From positions 682,001-746,000 of the forward strand of contig NZ_QOIM01000042.1 of the NCBI RefSeq assembly GCF_003323735.1: a DNA stretch of 64,000 nucleotides, written 5' to 3'. Made by a program: the position numbers and the translations under genes. The notes under the pieces were generated by a model, which was not told the DNA's origin, did no database searches, and saw only the letters and a list, made by a program, of their open reading frames with translations. Positions 31,458-40,726 of the stretch are shown piece after piece (positions within the stretch are counted from its first letter, which is position 1; each line of letters starts with the position of its first letter). The stretch comes from Streptomyces reniochalinae (GTDB lineage: Bacteria > Actinomycetota > Actinomycetes > Streptomycetales > Streptomycetaceae).

Positions 31458-33017
31458 ATGGGACAGGAGCCGGCGCCCGCCACCGGGCGGACCGGGGCGA
31501 GCGGGACGACGGCGAACGGCAACGGCGCGAACGGGGCGAACGGCCCGGGCGGCTCGGACGGCGCACGCGGCGCCCACGGCACGGGCGACGCGGCCTACAC
31601 GCCCGACCCGAGGCGCTGGAAGGCGCTGACGGTGTGCCTGCTGGTCGGCTTCATGTCGTTGCTGGACGTCTCGATCGTGAACGTCGCTCTTCCCGCGATC
31701 GAGCAGGGGCTCGGGGCTTCGGAGTCCGCTCTCTCGTGGGTGGTGTCGGGCTACGCGCTCACCTTCGGTCTCGTGCTGGTGCCCTCGGGGCGGGTCGGTG
31801 ACGCGCTGGGCCGCCGTACCGCCTTTCTCGGCGGGCTCGTCCTGTTCACCGCCGCGTCGATGGCCTGCGGGTTCGCGCAGGGGGCCACGTGGCTGGTGAT
31901 CGCGCGGCTGGTCCAGGGCATCGGGGGCGGCCTGATCATGCCGCAGATCTCCGGCATGATCCAGCAGCTCTTCCGGGGTGCCGAGCGCGGCAGGGCGTTC
32001 GGGCTGCTGGGCTCCACGATCGGCCTTTCGACGGCTGTCGGGCCGCTGCTGGGCGGGCTGCTGATCCAGGCTTTCGGCGCTTCCGAGGGCTGGCGGTGGG
32101 TCTTCTTCGTCAATCTGCCCATCGGGGTGGTGGCCTTTCTCCTGGCTCTGCGGCTGGTTCCGCCGGCGTGTGCGGAGCGCGACACGGCGCACCGGCAGTC
32201 GCTCGATCCGGTCGGTGTCCTGCTGCTGGGGGCCGGGGTGATCGCCGTGATGCTGCCGCTGGTGCAGGAGAGGCAGTGGCACGGGCAGACCAAGTGGCTG
32301 CTCGTCCCGCTGGGTGCGCTGCTCGCCGTGGTGTTCCTGTGGTGGGAGCGCAGGTATCTGCGGCACGGCAAGGCGCCTCTGGTGGACCTGCGGTTGTTCA
32401 GCGAGCGGTCGTACTCGCTGGGTGCGCTGCTGGGACTGCTCTACTTCGCCGGCTTCACGACGATCTTCTTCATCTTCACGCTCTTCCTGCAGAACGGGAT
32501 GCGCTACAGCGCCCTTCAGGCGGGGCTGACTCTCACGCCGTTCGCTGTCGGCTCCGCGGTCTCGGCCGTTGTCGGCGGTCGTTTCATCACCCGGGTCGGG
32601 CGTCCTTTGATCGCCGCGGGACTGGTCCTGGTACTGCTGGGGCTCGGTGGTGCGAGCCTCGCCGTGCACGAGGTGCAGAACAGCGCCGTCGGCTGGGCCC
32701 TGGTGGCGCCGATGCTGTGCGCGGGGTTCGGCTCGGGGCTGGTGATCTCCCCGAACCAGACGCTCGCCCTGCAGTCGGTGCCGGTCGCGCAGGGGGGTGC
32801 CGCGGGGGGTGTCATCCAGACCGGTCAGCGGATCGGCTCCGCCGCCGGGATCGCCGCTGTCGGTGCGGTCTTCTTCGCCTGGCTCGCCAGCAGCCGCAAC
32901 TGGGCGACGGCGCTGGACTTCGGACTGCTCACGGCGCTGTGCTTCGTCGCGGCCGCGCTGGTGGTGGCCCTGATCGACGTGGTGTACGGGCGGCGGCTCG
33001 CCCGCCGGGAGGGGTGA
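31458..33017 (+). CDS. MFS transporter, DHA2 (EmrB/QacA) family
   Basis: A 519-residue drug/proton antiporter with 14 predicted membrane helices. ATG 31458 follows AGGAGG (31447-31452). The N-terminal 50 residues are a Gly/Asn/Ala-rich tail. Family motifs are seen: LLDVSIVNVALPAIEQGLGAS (motif D1), GRVGDALGRRTAFL (motif A), RLVQGIGGGLIMPQ (motif B) and GLSTAVGPLLGGLL (motif C). The central loop ERQWHGQTKW and the late GVIQTGQRIGSAAGIA are typical of 14-TMS pumps. No local regulator is adjacent. Substrate unknown. Confidence 0.92.
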   Translation: MGQEPAPATGRTGASGTTANGNGANGANGPGGSDGARGAHGTGDAAYTPDPRRWKALTVCLLVGFMSLLDVSIVNVALPAIEQGLGASESALSWVVSGYALTFGLVLVPSGRVGDALGRRTAFLGGLVLFTAASMACGFAQGATWLVIARLVQGIGGGLIMPQISGMIQQLFRGAERGRAFGLLGSTIGLSTAVGPLLGGLLIQAFGASEGWRWVFFVNLPIGVVAFLLALRLVPPACAERDTAHRQSLDPVGVLLLGAGVIAVMLPLVQERQWHGQTKWLLVPLGALLAVVFLWWERRYLRHGKAPLVDLRLFSERSYSLGALLGLLYFAGFTTIFFIFTLFLQNGMRYSALQAGLTLTPFAVGSAVSAVVGGRFITRVGRPLIAAGLVLVLLGLGGASLAVHEVQNSAVGWALVAPMLCAGFGSGLVISPNQTLALQSVPVAQGGAAGGVIQTGQRIGSAAGIAAVGAVFFAWLASSRNWATALDFGLLTALCFVAAALVVALIDVVYGRRLARREG

Positions 33018-33062
33018 GGGAGAATGGCGGGCGCACACCCGTCTCTCATTGGAGTCAGCGCC

Positions 33063-33272
33063 ATGTCAGCCCCCGCCCGCCGCGCCCCCAGGGGCCTGGC
33101 CCTCTACGCGACCGTCCTGTGTCTGCTGGCCGTCGTCGCCGCCGTGGTCTCGTTCGCGAACGGCAAGTGGTTCGGCGTGCTCTGGGTGCTGGTGGCTGGT
33201 CTGACCTCCAACATGGCGTGGTACTACCACCGCCGTCGGCCGTCGTCCGCGCCGACGGAGAGCGCGGGCTGA
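33063..33272 (+). CDS. Small two-helix membrane protein
   Basis: A 69-residue protein from ATG 33063 (GGAG at 33051). It has a basic N-terminus (SAPARRAPRGL), two hydrophobic helices (ALYATVLCLLAVVAAVVSF and WFGVLWVLVAGLTSNMAWYY) and a basic tail (HRRRPSS). A start at 33024 is rejected since its ribosome site would touch the ATG. It lies 45 bp after the MFS gene and may be co-transcribed. No function known. Confidence 0.7.
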   Translation: MSAPARRAPRGLALYATVLCLLAVVAAVVSFANGKWFGVLWVLVAGLTSNMAWYYHRRRPSSAPTESAG

Positions 33273-33311
33273 GATCCGGGACGAGCGAGCTGAGGACCGG
33301 GGCGGGAGGCC

Positions 33312-33527
33312 CTAGGTCGTGTCTTCAAAGTCCCGCCTGCCTGGCGGTGTCTGGCACGCACGCTCGCGGCGTTGCCGTCGGTCGCCGCTTCCCCCAGGGC
33401 TCGGCTTCGCTCGCCCCGGGAGGTGCCCCCACGCAGGGACTCCCTCCTCCGCCTTGCGAGCGCACGCACCAGACACCGCCAGGCCCGCCCTCCGGGCGGA
33501 CGCCGCTACTTTGAAGACACTCCCTAG
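33312..33527. mobile_element. MITE-like element with terminal inverted repeats and CTAG target duplication
   Basis: A 208-bp non-coding element (33316-33523) flanked by CTAG (33312-33315 and 33524-33527). Terminal repeats are GTCGTGTCTTCAAAGT on the left and GGAGTGTCTTCAAAGT (reverse strand) on the right, 14 of 16 identical. Inside are a second inverted pair, GGCGGTGTCTGG (33343) with CCAGACACCGCC (33469), and a third, CGCTCGC with GCGAGCG, so the whole element folds back. No transposase is encoded. Ends and CTAG target fit elements mobilised by an IS5-group-like transposase. The right CTAG provides the stop codon of the neighbouring protease gene. Confidence 0.8.
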
Positions 33528-34321
33528 GGGAGCAGTACGTTCTGGGGTTCGCCCTGCCAGAAGCGGAAGTACTCCAGGCCGAGGTAGGTCTCCAGCTCGG
33601 AGACGCCCATGCCGCGCAGGATGGTGTCGATCACGTCCCAGAAGACCGCGTTGACCTGGGGGATCCACAGGCATCCGAAGACGATGAGGATTCCGAAGGG
33701 CGCGAAGGGTTCGGCCTGCCTGCGGGCGGCGGGGGAGAGCCAGGGTTCGATGACCCCGTAGCCGTCCAGGCCCGGTACGGGCAGCAGGTTCAGCAGCGCG
33801 GCCGTCACCTGGAGCAGGGCGAGGAACGCGAGGGCGCAGCGGAAGGCGACCGGCACGTCGTGCACGCCGTGCAGCCAGAAAGGCGCGGTGAGCACCCCGG
33901 CGAACAGCGCGTTGGTGGCGGGGCCCGAGACGGAGATGAGGCTGTGCTTCCAGCGTCCGGTGATGCGGCCGCGTTCGATGTAGACGGCCCCGCCGGGGAG
34001 GCCGATGCCGCCGAGGATCACGAAGACCACGGGCAGCACGATGCTGAGCAGCGCGTGGGTGTAGCGCAGCGGGTTGAGGGTCAGGTAGCCCTTGGCACCG
34101 ACCGAGACGTCTCCCGCGCCGAGCGCGGAGCGCGCGTGCGCGTACTCGTGGAGGCACAGGGAGACGATCCACCCGGCGACGACGAAGAAGAAGACGGAGA
34201 CACCCGTCACGTCCGCCCAGCCGTACCAGACGGCCCAGCCGGAGACCGCCATGATCGCGACAAGCCCGAGGAAGACCGGGCTGATCCGGTGGTGTTCCGG
34301 ATGGGGAGAGGCGCTGGTCAT
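33524..34321 (-). CDS. Site-2 protease family (M50) membrane metalloprotease
   Basis: A 265-residue intramembrane zinc protease of the compact, PDZ-less S2P type. The metal-binding motif HEYAH (His58, Glu59, His62) sits in a membrane helix (WIVSLCLHEYAHARSALGAG), and the third ligand Asp186 is in LLNLLPVPGLDGYG. About six hydrophobic segments are present. ATG 34321 gives MTSASPHPEHHRISPVF; the ribosome site is weak. The stop TAG lies inside the CTAG flank of the MITE-like element, so the last residues (QNVLLP) may be the original end or a truncation product. No anti-sigma gene is adjacent, so the substrate is unknown. Confidence 0.92.
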   Translation of the reverse strand: MTSASPHPEHHRISPVFLGLVAIMAVSGWAVWYGWADVTGVSVFFFVVAGWIVSLCLHEYAHARSALGAGDVSVGAKGYLTLNPLRYTHALLSIVLPVVFVILGGIGLPGGAVYIERGRITGRWKHSLISVSGPATNALFAGVLTAPFWLHGVHDVPVAFRCALAFLALLQVTAALLNLLPVPGLDGYGVIEPWLSPAARRQAEPFAPFGILIVFGCLWIPQVNAVFWDVIDTILRGMGVSELETYLGLEYFRFWQGEPQNVLLP

Positions 34322-34827
34322 GGGGTCTGACCGTACCGGCAGGACGCGGGCCCCGCGAACCCCGCACGCGGTGCCTTCCGCGCGGCGCCCCGCACGCGGA
34401 GCCCGCGGGTGACTCCCCCCGCGCCGCTTTCTGAGCGCGGACCCGGCCGCTCTCGTCGTGCGTACGGGTCTCGCCCGGGGCGTGCGTGCCGTGCTCCTGC
34501 GGGAGGTGCGTGCGCCTCGCCACGGCCGCATCCGCGACGCTTTCGTGATCGAGAGCCGCCGCACGCACCACCGGGTGGTCTGCACGAGCAGGCGGGGGCA
34601 CGCCTCGGGTTACGCGAATACGCCCAAGTGGGTTCGCGGGGCCGACTGCCACCGCGTCTGAGACGACGCCTCGACGGCACACGGACGGAGTGCCGCACAC
34701 CGGCCACACCAGCCGCCGCAGGCCGCCGGCCGGTCGCCGCACCCGCGGGCCCCACGCCCGCGGGTGCGGCGACCGGCCCGCTCCACCGCCGCGCCCACAG
34801 CCGTCGCGGTGCTCGCTCCGCGACGGT
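34322..34827. other. 506-bp gap without supported gene
   Basis: Apart from the hairpin at 34728-34778, I see no supported gene. A 67-codon plus-strand frame (34458-34661) is open but very Arg-rich and has no recognisable features. The promoter of the protease gene should be near 34330-34420. Confidence 0.5.
34728..34778. terminator. 23-bp perfect hairpin behind the ChaB gene
   Basis: Arms 34728-34750 and 34756-34778 are exact reverse complements with loop CCCAC; the stem includes CGCACCCGCGGGC. It lies 50 bp after the chaB-like stop on the minus strand. Confidence 0.8.
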
Positions 34828-35232
34828 TCAGCCGGAGCGGGCCTTTCGCGTCCTGGCCCTGTTGGCCTTGCGGATGGCCGCTTCCAGCTCCGGCTTCGTC
34901 ATCCGCGACCTGCCCTCCACCCCGAGCCGCTTGGCCACCTCGTACAGGTGCTGTTTCGGTGCGCCCTCGTCGACACCCTGACCGCTGCGTCCGCCCCGGC
35001 CGCGCGGGCGTGCTGACTGCGGGTCGGACGGTCCCTTGCGGGCGTCCTTCTTGCGCTCCCAGTGGTCGCCGACCTTCTCGTGCGTGTGTTTCAGCGCGCC
35101 GTACGCCGTCTGGTGGGCGCGCCGCCCCTCGCCGTACTCCTTGACGGCCGAGTCGTGCGCCTTCGCCCAGGTGCGCCGGGCGCTGTCCGGGGAACGGCGG
35201 AGCGTCGAGGGCAGCTCCTCGCGAGCGGGCAT
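34828..35232 (-). CDS. ChaB family protein with C-terminal Rho-N-like domain
   Basis: A 134-residue basic protein. The N-terminal half is a ChaB domain (ELPSTLRRSPDSARRTWAKA, then HDSAVKEYGEGRRAHQTAY and VGDHWERKKDA). The C-terminal part (LYEVAKRLGVEGRSRMTKPELEAAIRKANR) is a Rho-N/SAP-like helix-extended-helix that could contact nucleic acid. The link between is Arg/Gly-rich. ChaB was first described as a regulator of cation transport in E. coli; in streptomycetes such proteins are often named plasmid stabilisation proteins, and the real role is unclear. ATG 35232 is the natural start. Confidence 0.88.
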   Translation of the reverse strand: MPAREELPSTLRRSPDSARRTWAKAHDSAVKEYGEGRRAHQTAYGALKHTHEKVGDHWERKKDARKGPSDPQSARPRGRGGRSGQGVDEGAPKQHLYEVAKRLGVEGRSRMTKPELEAAIRKANRARTRKARSG

Positions 35233-35399
35233 CGGGGTACCTCCGCTGGCAGTGCGCGTGCGTACGTCGGCCGCCGAGTGCCCCGCCGCGAACCGGGCAA
35301 ACCCGCCCGTACGGCTTCGCCGGGCCCGACGCGGTGGCACGGCCTGGCCCGGCACGGGCGCCTCCCTCGGGAAGGGGCCCCGAGAGGCCCGGTGGCAGT

Positions 35400-38300
35400 A
35401 TGTGGGGGGTGCGCTACCTCTACCGCGTTCTGGGTGCCACGCAGGTTCTCCGCGAGGACGGCACGGCCGTGCCGGTCGGCGGGGCGCGGCTGCGTGCGCT
35501 GCTGACCGCGCTGGCCCTGGCGGGTGGACGCGCCGTACGTCCCGGGCAACTGGCCGCCGCAGTGTGGGCCCAGGACGAGGACGCACCCGCGGACGAGACG
35601 GCCGCCGTGCAGGCGCTGGTGGGCAGGGTGCGCAGGGCGTTGGGGCGGGACGCGGTCGTTTGGGCGGAGGGCGGCTACCGGCTGGCGGTGACGCGCGACG
35701 ACGTCGACCTCTTCCGGTTCGAACGGCTGGCGGACGAGGGCGCGGACGCGCTCGCTGACGGCGATCCCGTCAAGGCGACGGCGCTGCTCGACGACGCTCT
35801 CGCGCTCTGCCGTGGCCCGGCGCTGGCCGACCTGCCCGACGGGGGCGGGCCCGCCGCGGTACGGGCGGCGGACCGCGAACTGACCGCGCGCCGCGACCGG
35901 ATGCGCGCCGCGCTCGCCCTCGGCCGGGCCGAGACGGTGCTGCCTGGGGTGCGCGAGCTGGCCGCCGCGCACCCCCTCGACGAGTCCCTCCAGGCGCTGC
36001 TGCTGCGCGCGCTGCACGGTGCGGGCCGCACCGCCGAGGCGCTGGCCTCGTACGAGACCGTCCGCGCCAGGATCGCCGACCGCCTGGGCTCCGGCCCCGG
36101 CGCCGAACTCCGCGCGCTGCACGCGGCGTTGCTGGCCGCCGACGACCCCGCGCCGGACCCGTCCTCCCCGGCCGGCCTCTCCTGTCTGCCCTCCCCGGCA
36201 TCCCCTTCTTCCCCGCCCGCCGGGTCCGTCCGGCCGGTCGGCAACCTGCGGGCCCGGCTGACCTCCTTCGTCGGGCGGGACGAGGAGATCGGCGCGCTCG
36301 GCCAGGAGCTCGGCGGCGCGCGGCTGGTGACGCTCACCGGTCCTGGCGGCGCCGGGAAGACCCGTCTGTCGTTGGAGACGGCGGCCCGCACCGGTGCGGA
36401 GGGTGGCGCCGCGTGGAGGGACGGCGTGTGGGTGGCCGAACTGGCGTCCGTACGAGGGCGGAACGGGCCCGCCGAGGTCGCCGAGGCCGTCCTGACCGCG
36501 CTCGGCGGCCGGGAGACCGTCCTGATCGGCTCCAGCGCCGAGAGCCTGCACGCGGCGGCCGACCGCACGGCCGGGGACCCTGTGGCCCAGCTCGTCGAGC
36601 ACTGCGCGGCCCGCCGCATGCTGCTGGTGCTGGACAACTGCGAGCACGTCATCGACGCGGCCGCGCGGGTCGTCGAGACGCTGCTCGTGGAGTGCCCAGG
36701 AGTGACCGTGCTCGCCACCAGTCGCGAACCGCTGGGCGTGCCAGGGGAGTCGGTGCGGCCCGTAGGGCCGCTGCCCGAGCCCGTCGCGCTGCGGCTGCTG
36801 GCCGACCGGGGCGCCCGCGCGCGTGCGGGGTTTTCCACGGACGAGGATCCGGAGGCGTGCGCGGAGATCTGCCACCGCCTCGACGGGCTGCCGCTGGCGA
36901 TCGAGCTGGCCGCGGCCAGGCTGCGCTCGCTCACCCCGGGCCAGCTCGCCCGGCGCCTCGATGACCGGTTCCGGCTGCTGACCAGCGGCAGCCGTACCGT
37001 TCTGCCCCGGCAGCAGACTCTGCGGGCGGTCGTCGACTGGTCGTGGGAACTGCTGGAGGAGCCCGAACGCGCCGTGCTGCTGCGGCTGTCGGTCTTCGCC
37101 GGCGGCTGCGAGCTGGAGCAGGCCGAGGAGGTGTGCGCGGCAGCGCGGGAGGGCGGCGCCGGTGCCGACACCGCCGCGCTCCTGAGTTCCCTTGTCGACA
37201 AGTCGCTGGTGGTGGCCGCGCCCGGCGACGGCCGCGGCGCCGGGATGCGCTACCGGCTGCTGGAGACCGTCGCGGAGTACGCCGCCGAGAAGCTCGACGC
37301 GCTGCCCGGCGAGCGGGAGCGCGCCGAGGCCCGTCACCTGGTCGCCTACCGCGAGCTGGCCCGCACCGCGGACCCGCTGCTGCGCGGGCCCCGGCAGGCC
37401 GTCTGGCTGGAGTGCCTGGAGCGCGAGCACGACAACATCCGCACCGCGCTGCGCCGCGCCGTCGCCGCGGGCGAGGAGCAGGAGGCACTGTGCGTGATCC
37501 TGTCCATGGGCTGGTTCTGGCAGCTGCGCGGGCACCGCGCCGACGCCCTCACCTGGGGTGAGGCCGCCCTGCGCCTGGGTCCCGCCCCCTTCGCGGAGCA
37601 GCGCACGGTGCCGCCGCTGTACGAGTCGGCCACCCACCACCCGCCGCCCATGAGCGAGGAACAGCTGTGGGAGGCCAGACGCGGGGTGCGGCTGATGGTC
37701 CTGGCCGACGCCGAGGAGGGCGTCGAGCGGTTGCGGAGCCCCGAGCGGCAGGCCGAACTGGCCACCATCATGCGCTCCTACACCCCCGGGATGCCTCAGG
37801 TCTGCCGTATCCCCGGCTGTATGTGGATGTTCGCCTGGCTCCACAGCGGCAACTACGAGGCCCTCCACGACCTGACCGACGCACACGTCCAGGGCTGCCG
37901 CGACCTGGGCTACGAGTGGGAGCTGGCCTTCGCGCTCCAGCTGCGCTCCAAGATCGGCGCGGACGTTCCCGACGCGTGGGACCAGACCGGTGTCGACGCG
38001 GACGAGAGCCTGGAGATCTTCCGCAGGCTCGGGGACGCCTGGGGAGAGGCCGAAGCGCTCGCAGGCCGGTCCGAAGCGCTCAGCGCCCGCGGCGAGTTCG
38101 CCCGAGCGGCGGCCGATTGCAGGCTGGCCATCGCCCGCGCCCAGGAATTGGGCGCGCACAGCCAGGTGCCGCGGTTGAAGTCCCGGCTCGGCTCCGTGCT
38201 CGTGGAGCTGGCGGACCCGGAGTCGGTCGCCGAGGGCGACCTTCTGATGCGGGAGGCGACCGAGGAGGCCAAGTACGCCGGAGGGGGCGGGCCCAACTTC

Positions 38301-38822
38301 GCGTCGATCCAGCTGGCGGCCCACCTGATCCGCACGGGAGAGCCGGACGCGGCACGGGCGCTGCTGGAGCCGCTGGAGCGGGAGTTCGAGGACAGGGTGC
38401 CGCAGCTCTTCGTGGGGATGGTGCAGGGCATGCTCGCCTGGTCGCACGTCGTGGCGGGGAGACCTGCCGAGGCCCTGGCCAAGCTCAGGGTGTCCATCGG
38501 CAGGACCTGCGAGGCGATGGCGGACGTGGTCAGTCCGCAGCTGACCCAGAGGCAGCTCGTCACGGCCGCACGGGCGATGGCCGCGCTCGGGAGGGGCGCG
38601 GAGGCGGGGCGGCTGCTGGGTGCCGCCGACGCCCTGACCACCCTGCCGAGCGGGCCGTTCCTCCCCCCGGCCGAGCGCGAGGCGCGCCAGGCCGCCGAGG
38701 AGGCGGTGCGGGCCGTGCTGTCGCCTGGCCAGTACGCCGACACCCACAGCGAGGGCGGCGGCCTCACTCTCGAGGAGGCCGTCGCCCTCGTCCAGGGGAC
38801 CCGGCGGGAGGCGGGTGCCTGA
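35400..38822 (+). CDS. AfsR/SARP-type regulator with NB-ARC and TPR-like domains
   Basis: A 1140-residue transcription factor. Residues 1-95 are an OmpR-type winged helix (YRVLGATQVLREDGTAVPVGG, LRALLTALALAGGRAVRPGQ). Residues about 100-250 are the bacterial transcriptional activation domain (VDLFRFERLADEGADALADGD ... LRALHGAGRTAEALASYE). A Ser/Pro linker leads to a STAND ATPase: Walker A TGPGGAGKTRLSL, Walker B MLLVLDNCEHVI, and sensor-like LATSREPLGVPGE, with GLPLAIELAAARL. The C-terminal 450 residues are helical repeats. ATG 35400 is used; GTG 35409 is possible. Such proteins control secondary metabolism, but no biosynthetic cluster is adjacent. Confidence 0.92.
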   Translation: MWGVRYLYRVLGATQVLREDGTAVPVGGARLRALLTALALAGGRAVRPGQLAAAVWAQDEDAPADETAAVQALVGRVRRALGRDAVVWAEGGYRLAVTRDDVDLFRFERLADEGADALADGDPVKATALLDDALALCRGPALADLPDGGGPAAVRAADRELTARRDRMRAALALGRAETVLPGVRELAAAHPLDESLQALLLRALHGAGRTAEALASYETVRARIADRLGSGPGAELRALHAALLAADDPAPDPSSPAGLSCLPSPASPSSPPAGSVRPVGNLRARLTSFVGRDEEIGALGQELGGARLVTLTGPGGAGKTRLSLETAARTGAEGGAAWRDGVWVAELASVRGRNGPAEVAEAVLTALGGRETVLIGSSAESLHAAADRTAGDPVAQLVEHCAARRMLLVLDNCEHVIDAAARVVETLLVECPGVTVLATSREPLGVPGESVRPVGPLPEPVALRLLADRGARARAGFSTDEDPEACAEICHRLDGLPLAIELAAARLRSLTPGQLARRLDDRFRLLTSGSRTVLPRQQTLRAVVDWSWELLEEPERAVLLRLSVFAGGCELEQAEEVCAAAREGGAGADTAALLSSLVDKSLVVAAPGDGRGAGMRYRLLETVAEYAAEKLDALPGERERAEARHLVAYRELARTADPLLRGPRQAVWLECLEREHDNIRTALRRAVAAGEEQEALCVILSMGWFWQLRGHRADALTWGEAALRLGPAPFAEQRTVPPLYESATHHPPPMSEEQLWEARRGVRLMVLADAEEGVERLRSPERQAELATIMRSYTPGMPQVCRIPGCMWMFAWLHSGNYEALHDLTDAHVQGCRDLGYEWELAFALQLRSKIGADVPDAWDQTGVDADESLEIFRRLGDAWGEAEALAGRSEALSARGEFARAAADCRLAIARAQELGAHSQVPRLKSRLGSVLVELADPESVAEGDLLMREATEEAKYAGGGGPNFASIQLAAHLIRTGEPDAARALLEPLEREFEDRVPQLFVGMVQGMLAWSHVVAGRPAEALAKLRVSIGRTCEAMADVVSPQLTQRQLVTAARAMAALGRGAEAGRLLGAADALTTLPSGPFLPPAEREARQAAEEAVRAVLSPGQYADTHSEGGGLTLEEAVALVQGTRREAGA

Positions 38823-38846
38823 CGGAGGAGGCCGCCAGGCACCGCC

Positions 38847-39728
38847 TCAGACCTTCTTCCGGAACTTCGCGATGGCGAACGGCGCCGTGACGAGGGTCAG
38901 GCCCACCGACCAGATCACCGTCCACATCACGGGGCCGGCCACCGCGCCTTGGCCCAGCATCAGCCCGCGGGCGGAGTCGGCGACATGTGTCAACGGGTTG
39001 ACCTTGGTGAACGCCTCCAGCCAGCCGGGCATCGTGTCCGTCGAGACGAACACCGAGGAGCCGAACTGCAGCGGCATCAGCACCAGGAAGGAGATGCCCT
39101 GGACGGCCTGCGCCGTCTCCATCGACAGGCCGACCAGAATGAAGATCCACAGCAGGGACGCGCCGAACAGCGCCGTCAGGCCGACGGCTCCCAGCATCCC
39201 CAGCCAGTGGCCGTTCACTTCGAATCCGCACAGCAGGCCCACGGCCAGCAGCACGACGATGGCGACCAGCATGCGGCCGACCTCGACCAGCGACTTGGCT
39301 ATCAGCACGGAGGAGCGGGCGATCGGCATGGACCGGAAGCGGTCCATCACGCCCTTGCGGAAGTCCTCGTTGATGCCGGTGCCCACCGCCATCGCGATGG
39401 ACATGCTCATCATGCCCATCATGCCGGGGATCAGATACTGCACGTACTGGTGCCGGCTGGCGCCGCCGCCCCCGCCGCCGATCGCCCCGCCGAAGACGTA
39501 GACGAACAGCAGGGTGAAGACGATGGGCATCAGCAGGGCGTCCATCATCGACTCCGGGTCCTGCTTGATCTGCAGGGCGCACCGGCGCACGAGCGCGCCG
39601 ATGTGCCGCAGATTGGCCCGCAGCCCGATCCGTCCGTCGTCCGCTCCCGGCTTCGCCGACGCCTGACCGGCGCCTGGCACGGGCGGGGTCTTCCCGGATT
39701 CGGGGGCCTTGATGGTGGCGGTACTCAC
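38847..39728 (-). CDS. ABC-2 type transporter permease (DrrB-like)
   Basis: A 293-residue permease of the daunorubicin-resistance type. After a 45-residue soluble tail there are six membrane segments (MMDALLMPIVFTLLFVYVFGG, QYLIPGMMGMMSMSIAMAVG, LVAIVVLLAVGLLCGF). The signature GVMDRFRSMPIARSSVLIAKSLVE and the later VSTDTMPGWLEAFTKVNPLTHVADSARGL are characteristic. A GGGGGG run occurs in the first loop. It starts at GTG 39728, overlapping the stop of the ATPase gene, and forms a two-gene exporter. Confidence 0.93.
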   Translation of the reverse strand: MSTATIKAPESGKTPPVPGAGQASAKPGADDGRIGLRANLRHIGALVRRCALQIKQDPESMMDALLMPIVFTLLFVYVFGGAIGGGGGGASRHQYVQYLIPGMMGMMSMSIAMAVGTGINEDFRKGVMDRFRSMPIARSSVLIAKSLVEVGRMLVAIVVLLAVGLLCGFEVNGHWLGMLGAVGLTALFGASLLWIFILVGLSMETAQAVQGISFLVLMPLQFGSSVFVSTDTMPGWLEAFTKVNPLTHVADSARGLMLGQGAVAGPVMWTVIWSVGLTLVTAPFAIAKFRKKV

Positions 39729-40726
39729 GCCGCGACCTCCTCGAGTTCTTTCTCGTCGTCCTTGTGGGTGGCCTTCTGGCCGGTGAGCGCCAGGAACACC
39801 TCATCCAGGCTGGGCAGGTGGGTGGCGATGTCGGCGATCGCGAAACCGCGCGCCCCCAGCAGCCCCACCACGGCGGTCAGCTGTTCGTCGCTGACGATCG
39901 GGACGCTCACCACGCCCTGGGCCTCGTCGGCCGTGGCACCCGCCACCCCGTCCAGGCCCGCCTGCGCGAGGGCGCCGACCATCCGCGTCAGCTCGCCCGG
40001 GTCACCGGGGCGGATCTCCAGCGTGCGGCCGCCCACCTTCGCCTTCAGCTCGGGCACCCGGCCCTCGGCGATGACCCGGCCGCGGTCCACCACCGTCAGC
40101 TCGCTGGCGAGCTGCTCGGCCTCCTCCATGTACTGCGTCGTGAGCAGCACCGTGTTGCCCTCGGCCACGATGTTCTGCACCTCTTCCCACACCTCGTTAC
40201 GGGTGCGCGGGTCGAGCCCGGTGGTGGGCTCGTCGAGGTAGAGCACCTTCGGCCGGCCGATCATGGATGCCGCCAGGTCGAGCCTGCGGCGCATGCCGCC
40301 GCTGTACTTGCTCGCCGGGCGCCGGGCCGCCTCGGTGAGGGAGAACCGCTCCAGCAGCTCGTCGGCGCGCGAGCGCGCCTCGGAGCGGGGCAGGTCGAGC
40401 AGGCGCCCGATCATGTAGAGGTTCTCCCAGCCCGACAGCTTCTCGTCCACCGAGGCGTACTGCCCGGTGAGGCCGATCGTGCGGCGCAGCTGGCGGGGCT
40501 GGCGCACCACGTCGTACCCCGCGACCATCGCCGTGCCGGCGTCCGGGTGCAGCAGCGTGGAGAGTATCCGCACCAGCGTCGTCTTGCCCGCCCCGTTCGG
40601 GCCGAGGACACCCATGACCGTGCCCTCGCGCACGTCGAGGTCGATGCCGTCGACGGCCTTCGTCTCACCGAAGTGCTTGACCAGGCCGCGGACCTCGACC
40701 GCGTTCGTCGTCTTCTCGCTCGTCAT
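39725..40726 (-). CDS. ABC transporter ATP-binding protein (DrrA-like)
   Basis: A 333-residue ATPase of the DrrA/CcmA class. Walker A is GPNGAGKTT, Q-loop TGQYASVDEKLSGWENL (the Drr-type Q-loop), signature KYSGGMRRRLDLAASM, Walker B KVLYLDEPTTGLDPRTR, and the switch region TVLLTTQYMEEAEQLA. The last 90 residues form the C-terminal domain with the SLDEVFLALTG motif, which in DrrA is required for partner interaction. ATG 40726 is chosen; a TTG ten codons upstream lacks a ribosome site. Together with the permease it probably exports a hydrophobic compound. Confidence 0.95.
   Translation of the reverse strand: MTSEKTTNAVEVRGLVKHFGETKAVDGIDLDVREGTVMGVLGPNGAGKTTLVRILSTLLHPDAGTAMVAGYDVVRQPRQLRRTIGLTGQYASVDEKLSGWENLYMIGRLLDLPRSEARSRADELLERFSLTEAARRPASKYSGGMRRRLDLAASMIGRPKVLYLDEPTTGLDPRTRNEVWEEVQNIVAEGNTVLLTTQYMEEAEQLASELTVVDRGRVIAEGRVPELKAKVGGRTLEIRPGDPGELTRMVGALAQAGLDGVAGATADEAQGVVSVPIVSDEQLTAVVGLLGARGFAIADIATHLPSLDEVFLALTGQKATHKDDEKELEEVAA

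Noticed and set aside
29733..33038. 1.1-kb-codon antisense frame opposite npdG, lipoprotein and MFS genes
   Set aside because: It runs across three well-supported genes and has an Arg/Pro/Gln-rich translation without domains.
33312..33527. CRISPR or attachment site reading of the nested repeats
   Set aside because: There are only inverted pairs, no regularly spaced direct repeats, and no integrase gene nearby; a foldback MITE explains the CTAG flanks and terminal repeats.
34458..34661. 67-codon plus-strand frame in the gap behind the ChaB gene
   Set aside because: No recognisable motif, Arg-rich, weak ribosome site; not enough to call a gene.
35400..38822. Cluster-situated SARP activator of a nearby antibiotic cluster
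   Set aside because: No PKS, NRPS or other biosynthetic genes occur in the window around it; the DrrAB-like exporter alone is not enough.
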